IMG/VR virus record: IMGVR_UViG_3300036944_001324
Span: 207,655-271,654 of that record
DNA: 64,000 bases
Source of the DNA: a virus
Reading direction: 5' to 3' (one strand)
Below are positions 58,671 through 64,000 of this stretch, one piece after another; the stretch's first letter is position 1, and each line of letters starts with the position of its first letter. The position numbers were made by a program, and so were the translations under genes. The notes beneath the pieces were generated by a model, which was not told the origin of the DNA, did no database searches, and saw nothing but the letters and a program-made list of their open reading frames with translations.

Positions 58671-58751
58671 GATTGATCCTGGTTGAGTTGTTTGGTGCTA
58701 TTTCAGCACAGGATTGGCACCTAATAAAACGGCAATATTGGAAAAAATCTC

Positions 58752-58771
58752 AATGATACATTATAGTTGAG
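58752..58771 (+). promoter_or_regulatory. candidate phage promoter, ATATAT class
   Basis: AATGATACATTATAGTTGAG, 30 bases ahead of the next gene, between divergent genes. Matches the pattern (ATACAT, later G). The opposite strand reads CTATAATG, which could be a -10-like element for the minus-strand gene. Confidence 0.55.
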
Positions 58772-58800
58772 AGACACACCATCAAAGAAAGGTTGTTACC

Positions 58801-59634
58801 ATGTCTTCTTTTAGCTACTACGTCCACCCCGCAACGCGCGATGAAATCTTCGCGCAGTTCTGTAACGTCAACATTGACCTGCAAGATTGCATGAACACAA
58901 GCAGGAAAGTAATCGACTCCGAACAGTACCTGTACGACTGGGTTCGTAAAACCATTCGTACCCGTGCTGATTATGTAATGCATCGCAATGCATTGCATGG
59001 CGTCCTGGATTACGGCTTGTTCTTGAGCATGCAGATCCCTGGAACCTCACAGGAGAATCATCGCATCCTGAGGTTGTTCGTATCCAGCATGTCAAAGCTG
59101 ATGGACGAACTGGCCAAAGAAAAGGGATTTAACACTCCGCCAGAAGTCACCGCCAAAGAAAAAGCACGTCAGGTGTTTCTTCAGATTGAGAAAATACCAC
59201 ACGGTGTTCTCAAGGCAGCCATGGAAAAGTGTGATATGTCGTACACCGAGTTTCTGCGCTCTGAAATCACGGTCGTTGCTCAGCACGCTGGGTTGACGCT
59301 TCACGAGTTCCTTGGCCCCACAACCGATCACGATACCTCGCCATCAATTGCTTTCATTCGCAAGGTACTCAAGCAATACGAAAGTAACGCTGAGAAAGTA
59401 CTTGGTGAACCGCAGCTGGCGTACGACAGGTACAACCACGTCCTGTTCCTAGTCAATCGCTGCCAAGAGTTCGTTTTCAATCCTTTGATTTTGAATGAAC
59501 TCAAGAAGGCATTGTCGTATATCACAACTGGTTGGCCGACATTTGTACAGGTGGTTCTGTCCTCTGTCGCTGACATGGATGTTCAGCTCGAAGCTGAGCT
59601 GACTGCGTTGCTGACCCCCAAGCCGGTTAAGTAA
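58801..59634 (+). CDS. hypothetical helical protein, 277 aa
   Basis: AAAGG precedes the ATG. All-helical protein (SSFSYYVHPATRDEIFAQF) with a charged middle. The next gene's ATG follows three bases after the stop region. It does not align with the 54791 product although both stood next to the duplicated unit. No family is recognised. Confidence 0.7.
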   Translation: MSSFSYYVHPATRDEIFAQFCNVNIDLQDCMNTSRKVIDSEQYLYDWVRKTIRTRADYVMHRNALHGVLDYGLFLSMQIPGTSQENHRILRLFVSSMSKLMDELAKEKGFNTPPEVTAKEKARQVFLQIEKIPHGVLKAAMEKCDMSYTEFLRSEITVVAQHAGLTLHEFLGPTTDHDTSPSIAFIRKVLKQYESNAEKVLGEPQLAYDRYNHVLFLVNRCQEFVFNPLILNELKKALSYITTGWPTFVQVVLSSVADMDVQLEAELTALLTPKPVK

Positions 59635-59636
59635 TC

Positions 59637-60083
59637 ATGGACATCATTGACGTCGTGCATTTCTACCGAGACAACTATCACTACCGTAGATTACAACCTA
59701 CGAGTGTTTTTTGCTTCGGTAGTAATTTGCTCGGAATCCATGGTGCCGGTAGCGCGCTAGACGCACGCAAGTATTTCGGCGCCAGGTTAGGTTGTGGCGA
59801 AGGCTTTACAGGTCGGTGTTATGCAATACCGACCAAAGCCGATCCCAAAACAATACGAAGCATTCAAGACATTCGGGATAGTGTAGAGCTCTTTAAGAAA
59901 GTAGCCCGCCACCATCCTGAAAAGAACTTCATAGTAACTCCCATTGGTACGGGTCTTAGTGGTTACGATCACCAAGAGATGGCCCAGTTGTTTCTGGACC
60001 TTCCTATCAACTGCGCAGTTACAAGGACGTGGGTGGACTATATCCCCCATGTTGAAAAAACAGACATCACAGACATAGTCTAA
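59637..60083 (+). CDS. macro-domain-like phage protein
   Basis: A 148-residue protein. SVFCFGSNLLGIHGAGSALDA, FGARLGCGEGFTGRCYAIPTK and FIVTPIGTGLSGYDHQEMAQLF match the blocks of a macro-domain-like family found in many phages (the A1S_2505-type phage non-structural proteins). Macro domains bind or hydrolyse ADP-ribose derivatives. A phage version might reverse host ADP-ribosylation or process nucleotide metabolites; unproven here. Confidence 0.75.
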   Translation: MDIIDVVHFYRDNYHYRRLQPTSVFCFGSNLLGIHGAGSALDARKYFGARLGCGEGFTGRCYAIPTKADPKTIRSIQDIRDSVELFKKVARHHPEKNFIVTPIGTGLSGYDHQEMAQLFLDLPINCAVTRTWVDYIPHVEKTDITDIV

Positions 60084-60127
60084 AAACACACAAACCATCA
60101 ACCATTTGATAAACATGAAAGCAAACC

Positions 60128-60550
60128 ATGAACCCATCCCCCTATTTCAAGGAAATCACCGACGCTGATTTCGTCCAAGAAGTCCAAAACGCTGAAGGCA
60201 TTGTGGTGCTGGTCTTCTACCGCGACAACTGCGGTTCTTGCAAGACCTTCCAACCTGTCTTGGAAGAGTTTGCGTCACAGTACCGCGGCCAAGTCAAGTT
60301 CGTTCGTCTGAACACCAACACCGGTGGTACCTACCACTCGCGCCGCCTGGCTGCCGCCGGCGAGCCAGCTACCTTTGTGATGTACAAAGGTAACCAAGAA
60401 GGCTCTTTTGTGGGTGCTGCATTGCCGAAGTACTTCCACCCCATCATGGCCGACATCTTCACGTCTTTGGCAAATCGCTTGGGTATTCCAGCTCCTATGG
60501 CGATCACCGAGCTGTCTACCGCAAATGCAGCAACCGTAACCAGTTCATAA
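60128..60550 (+). CDS. thioredoxin-like protein
   Basis: A 140-residue protein with a thioredoxin fold: GIVVLVFYRDNCGSCKTFQPVLEEFA places the redox pair at Cys35 and Cys38 (CGSC in place of the usual CGPC), followed by VKFVRLNTNT and the cis-Pro segment GEPATFVMYKG. The C-terminal 35 residues are an extra Ala/Thr-rich tail. Ribonucleotide reductase, encoded 2.4 kb downstream, needs a dithiol donor, so supplying it is a plausible job. Confidence 0.85.
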   Translation: MNPSPYFKEITDADFVQEVQNAEGIVVLVFYRDNCGSCKTFQPVLEEFASQYRGQVKFVRLNTNTGGTYHSRRLAAAGEPATFVMYKGNQEGSFVGAALPKYFHPIMADIFTSLANRLGIPAPMAITELSTANAATVTSS

Positions 60551-60569
60551 GAACGGTGCGAACGACATA

Positions 60570-60598
60570 AGAAGCCTGGCCGTAAAGGCCAGGCTTCT
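60570..60598 (+). terminator. hairpin terminator with GACATA/TATGCTG flank
   Basis: A twelve-base stem, AGAAGCCTGGCC/GGCCAGGCTTCT, with loop GTAAA, then ATGCTGTCTATCTTTC. Confidence 0.9.
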
Positions 60599-60654
60599 AT
60601 GCTGTCTATCTTTCTTTTTCAATTCTATGTATCATCTTTTTCATAGAAAACAAA

Positions 60655-62700
60655 ATGTTCATCATTGACACCATCAAACGCGCAGTCGGTTACGTTGAAG
60701 TCGAGCAGATCGATCGCCCTGGTAACTATCCGATCATTCGAGTTGTCGGCATCCGTGGCGACTTTCTTGCCAAGGATATTGGTCGCTACTACAGGACCTC
60801 CAAAGTAGCCACAGCTGTATTCGACAAAATAACAAAGAACTCTGTCACGCTCCCGGCATTCTTTGCCTTGGAGTTTGCCAAGTATTTGGAAGACGTGATT
60901 TCGGAACGTAACCACACTTACGTTCCCCGTCGCTCAGCCAAGGCAATACTTGATGGCCTCAAGACAGCCACCTGGCTCAAGAAGACTACAGAAGAAGTTC
61001 CAAGTCGCTTGGACTATTCCAAACTCTCCAATTTTTACTACGAACCAAAACCCTACCAACGTACATGGCTTGAGAAGTTCGAGAAAGTTGGTTACCAGTT
61101 CACGCTCAACGGCTCCATCCTTGATGCTGCCCCCGGCTCTGGTAAAACACTCTCCTCTCTTTTCTTGGTGGAGTGCTCTGATGCTGACGTGGTGATTATC
61201 ATCTCTCCTCAAAATGCTCTTCGACGAGTCTGGGTAAACACCCTTGAGACCGGGATGAAGAAAGCCCCAACTTGGTGGTGTAGCGATAAAGGTGGGGTAC
61301 CAGGTAATGAGAAATACCTGATCTTTCACTATGAAAAGCTGGCTGAGGCAGTTGCCCACCTGACCAAACTCAAAGGCAAGAAGATCGCCATCATTGTTGA
61401 TGAAAGCCATCACTTCAACAACGAGAAGTCTGGACGCACTCAGCTGTTGATCGAGCTGTGTAATAAGTCCGAAAGCAACACGATTGTCCTGCAGTCGGGA
61501 ACTCCTTTCAAAGCAGTCGGTGCCGAGATTGTTCCTGCCTTGTTCTGTATCGACCCCACGTTCAATGACGAATTGGCCGGCCGTTTCCGAAAGATCTACG
61601 CTGCCTCGGCCGACAAAGCTCTTGAGCTACTGATGCATCGGCTTGGGATGATTAGTCACAAGGTGACCAAAGCTGAACTGGGATTACAATCCCCAGTCAT
61701 CACCAACATTGGTGTTACTTTTGATGGTGCTGAAAAGTACACGCTGACGGAAGTAGCTAAAGAGATGAAGAAGTTCATTGAAGAACGCACCTCTTACTAC
61801 AAAGCTCGTCAGAAAGACGACGAGAGCTATTACTTGTCGGTATTGGAGAAACACGAGAAGACACTGCGTGGTCCTCAGATGACCGACTATAAACAGTATT
61901 TGCAGGATGTGAAGATCATTCGTAAGTCTGACCTGCGCAGTATTGGTGAGATCATCCAGCGTGCAAACAGCTACGAAAACCGCGTGATCATCCCTGGCTT
62001 GCAGCAAGGTGAGGTCGCACGCTTCAAGGAAGCCAAGACCATCTACAAATACGTAGTTCTCAAAATCCAAGGTGAATGCCTTGGTCAAGTACTTGGTCGC
62101 AAACGGATGGAGTGCTCCGTAGCTATCTCCAAGAACTTCGATTACGAAAAGTACATCGAATCCACCACCAAGAAAACGTTGATCTACACGATCTACGTAC
62201 AGGCTCTGGAATCAGCAGTGCAGCGCCTGAAGGACATCGAGTACCAGCCTTTGGCGGTCTACGGTGAAACCAACAAGAACTTAGCAAGTATTGTGGAGAT
62301 GTTCGAGAAGAAAGCCGAACTCAATCCATTGGTTGCAACATTCCACTCGTTGTCAACAGCCGTTCCACTCACAATGGCAGATGTAATGGTGATGCTGGAC
62401 GTTCCTTGGCGCGATTACATTTTGCAGCAGACCATCTCTCGTGTATCACGTCTGGGTGCAGATACGCAACCACGTATCTTCATTTGTAACTTGGTCACCG
62501 GAGAAGAACCTAACCTTTCCACAAGGACGGTTGATATTCTTCGCTGGTCACAGCAACAACTGGTTAAGATCACAGGACATGAGTCTCCGTATGCTCTGGA
62601 CGATAAAGCCATCACGGTTGAAGCTTACTCGATGCTCAACAAACCTCTTGATCTCATGACTGATGATCTGGAGTCCCGTTTCTTGGCGCGACTGGCGTAA
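60655..62700 (+). CDS. SF2 DEAD/SNF2-like helicase
   Basis: A 681-residue superfamily 2 helicase. Motif I is APGSGKT with Lys164, motif II is DESH at 249-252, motif III is SGTPF, and motif VI is QQTISRVSRLG near residue 595. Motif Ia (ISPQNAL) and motif V-like (ATFHSLSTAVPL) are also visible. The first 130 residues (a small domain before YQRTWLEKF, the Q-like motif) are specific to this protein. It probably unwinds or translocates on DNA during phage replication or transcription. Confidence 0.9.
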   Translation: MFIIDTIKRAVGYVEVEQIDRPGNYPIIRVVGIRGDFLAKDIGRYYRTSKVATAVFDKITKNSVTLPAFFALEFAKYLEDVISERNHTYVPRRSAKAILDGLKTATWLKKTTEEVPSRLDYSKLSNFYYEPKPYQRTWLEKFEKVGYQFTLNGSILDAAPGSGKTLSSLFLVECSDADVVIIISPQNALRRVWVNTLETGMKKAPTWWCSDKGGVPGNEKYLIFHYEKLAEAVAHLTKLKGKKIAIIVDESHHFNNEKSGRTQLLIELCNKSESNTIVLQSGTPFKAVGAEIVPALFCIDPTFNDELAGRFRKIYAASADKALELLMHRLGMISHKVTKAELGLQSPVITNIGVTFDGAEKYTLTEVAKEMKKFIEERTSYYKARQKDDESYYLSVLEKHEKTLRGPQMTDYKQYLQDVKIIRKSDLRSIGEIIQRANSYENRVIIPGLQQGEVARFKEAKTIYKYVVLKIQGECLGQVLGRKRMECSVAISKNFDYEKYIESTTKKTLIYTIYVQALESAVQRLKDIEYQPLAVYGETNKNLASIVEMFEKKAELNPLVATFHSLSTAVPLTMADVMVMLDVPWRDYILQQTISRVSRLGADTQPRIFICNLVTGEEPNLSTRTVDILRWSQQQLVKITGHESPYALDDKAITVEAYSMLNKPLDLMTDDLESRFLARLA

Positions 62701-62706
62701 CAGCAT

Positions 62707-62736
62707 AGAGACCTACCCGTAACTGGGTAGGTCTCT
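62707..62736 (+). terminator. hairpin terminator with TATGCCG flank
   Basis: A twelve-base stem, AGAGACCTACCC/GGGTAGGTCTCT, with loop GTAACT, followed by TATGCCGTCTATTTCTTTTTATG. Confidence 0.9.
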
Positions 62737-62989
62737 TATGCCGTCTATTTCTTTTTATGTCTTAAAACCGCTTAAAACAACCTACAAGGCAGCGTTGTCG
62801 ATCATCAGTACCAACCCCGCACCCAGTGACTAAAAACGTCCCTAAAGCCTGTATTTTTGGTCCGCCCAAAACCAAAAGCCACACCACCCCAATCATGTGT
62901 TGTACAGGAGGGGAGCGATATATCTCTCTCCAACCCTGAGCCCAATACCCACCAACTCTACCACCTCATTTAACCGATTATTTCGAGTA
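62737..62989 (+). promoter_or_regulatory. leader region of the NrdA gene
   Basis: About 250 bases without a credible gene, C/A-rich on the plus strand. GAGCGATATATCTCTCTCC at about 62913-62931 is a partial match to the ATATAT promoter class. No riboswitch fold could be drawn by eye. Confidence 0.4.
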
Positions 62990-64000
62990 ATGACTGATTT
63001 CGAAAACCCCGTCAAGACAGTAACCAAACGCAACGGTGAGCGCGAACCCGCAGACGCCATGAAGCTCGTCAAATGGAGCGAATGGGCAGCACGCAAACTC
63101 AACGGCCGTGTTCACTGGCCCACCATCGTTCGCAACGTGCTCATGCAGGCCTACGACGGTATTCCCACCGCCAAACTGCAGAACAACCTGATCAATGAAT
63201 GCCTGCGCCACGGCGACTGGGCACACAACGTGATGGCCGGTGGCCTGTGGGCCCCCACTCTCCAAAAAGAACTCTACGGTGACAAGATCCCGACAGTGCT
63301 GGAACACCATCGCAACTTGCAGCGCAAGGGCCTGATGAAAGTCATGCCTTACACGGACAGCGACTACGCCCTGATTGAAAGCTTTATCGATCACACCCGT
63401 GACTTCGACATGGCTCATTTCCAGATCAAGCAGAACTTTCGCAAGTATGCTATTCGGGACATGGTCACGGATAAGAGCTACGAGACGCCCCAGTTCATCT
63501 TCATGCGCATGGCGATGGAATTCGCCAGCATGGACCCCATCCAAGAACGCCTGACGCACGTCAAGAACTTCTACGAAGAATTCAGCATCAACGCGATCAA
63601 TGCACCGACCCCCAATTACCTGAACGCCGGCACCAAGCTCGACGGTTACGTCTCTTGCTGCCTGTACACGACCAACGACGACATTCCCTCCCTGTCAGTC
63701 GGTGACCACATCGCTTACCGCATGACGGCCATCGGCGCCGGCATTGGTGCGTTCATTCGCTCGCGCGGTCTGGGTGAAGGCGTACGTGGTGGCGCTATTC
63801 AGCACAACGGCAAGACACCGTATTTCGATTCCCAAGCAGGTGCAGTCAAAGCGAACATGCAGTCCGTTCGTGCAGGCGCCTGCACGTCTTACTACAACAT
63901 CTTCGACGTCGAAGCATCGGCCATCGCCCAGCTGCAAGATCCACGGGCTCCAGAAGACAAGCGCAACCGCAAGATCCACTTCGCGGTGAGCTATCATGGC
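62990..64000 (+). CDS. nrdA: ribonucleotide reductase large subunit, partial
   Basis: The first 337 codons, running off the right edge. An N-terminal ATP-cone-like domain (VTKRNGEREPADAMKLVKW) is followed by the class I alpha-subunit barrel: NAPTPNYLNAGT then YVSCCLYTT, where a Cys at 223/224 stands for the first redox-active cysteine, and GIGAFIRSRGLGEGVRGG after it. It reduces ribonucleotides to deoxyribonucleotides for phage DNA synthesis. Third positions are much more C/G-rich than in most of the window. The radical-carrying partner (NrdB) is not in view. Confidence 0.95.
   Translation, partial: MTDFENPVKTVTKRNGEREPADAMKLVKWSEWAARKLNGRVHWPTIVRNVLMQAYDGIPTAKLQNNLINECLRHGDWAHNVMAGGLWAPTLQKELYGDKIPTVLEHHRNLQRKGLMKVMPYTDSDYALIESFIDHTRDFDMAHFQIKQNFRKYAIRDMVTDKSYETPQFIFMRMAMEFASMDPIQERLTHVKNFYEEFSINAINAPTPNYLNAGTKLDGYVSCCLYTTNDDIPSLSVGDHIAYRMTAIGAGIGAFIRSRGLGEGVRGGAIQHNGKTPYFDSQAGAVKANMQSVRAGACTSYYNIFDVEASAIAQLQDPRAPEDKRNRKIHFAVSYHG

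Noticed and set aside
57567-58676. A 369-codon plus-strand open frame opposite the second structural gene
   Set aside because: It mirrors the strong codon bias of the minus-strand gene, which has a homologue, a normal start and family landmarks. The plus-strand product has no ribosome site and an implausible composition.

Overview
The window is a 64 kb segment of a large tailed-phage genome. Short genes are packed with stop/start overlaps (ATGA, TAATG, GTGA, TTGA), usually behind AAGGA-type ribosome sites. There are no rRNA, tRNA, insertion-sequence or bacterial housekeeping operons that I can see. Phage replication and nucleotide genes (NAD-dependent DNA ligase, SF2 helicase, ribonucleotide reductase large subunit, MazG-like pyrophosphohydrolase, DHH phosphoesterase) sit beside tail-fibre genes (Mtd-type N-terminus, YadA-like repeats with a peptidase S74 chaperone, DUF4376) and a pair of internal-head-protein-like paralogues. 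Gene density and the number of unknown small proteins point to a jumbo myovirus, possibly phiKZ-related. The decisive markers (multisubunit RNA polymerase, chimallin, PhuZ) are not here, so that placement is inference. Lipobox lipoproteins and Sec signals fit a Gram-negative host; the species cannot be read from the window.

Layout. 1-4.8 kb: two P-loop proteins, small membrane proteins and an SPFH-like lipoprotein. 4.8-18.9 kb: many small unknown genes, with a DUF2325-tailed coiled-coil protein, an SGNH-hydrolase lipoprotein, a MazG-like protein and a HAD-fold protein. 18.9-24.5 kb: a three-member paralogue family, DNA ligase, and a protein resembling a DHH phosphoesterase without its catalytic residues. 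24.6-32.0 kb: the tail-fibre module, including three minus-strand genes, a permuted NlpC/P60-like protein and a GlcNAc-type glycosyltransferase. 32.1-43.3 kb: an expanded family sharing a small beta-rich domain, a ppGpp-hydrolase-like HD protein, and a hairpin-rich 750-base gene-free stretch (38.9-39.7 kb). 43.4-54.8 kb: more small genes, a true DHH phosphoesterase, a second repeated-domain family, and DUF4326 and winged-helix proteins. 54.8-58.7 kb: a duplicated structural unit with a pseudogene and a gene remnant. 58.8-64 kb: macro-like, thioredoxin-like, SF2 helicase and the start of NrdA.

Transcription appears to be organised by about 25 strong hairpins between gene clusters. Most are flanked by a covarying GGCATAA/TTATGCC (or GACATAA/TTATGTC) pair. 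A second recurring element, A(T/C)A(T/C)AT followed about 9 bases later by G, lies upstream of clusters at eight places and is a good candidate for a phage promoter class. The most interesting items are the hairpin/promoter system, the structured gene-free region, the duplicated head-protein unit with its in-frame amber codon, the paralogue families, and the host-signalling or surface-acting genes (alarmone hydrolase, SGNH and SPFH lipoproteins).
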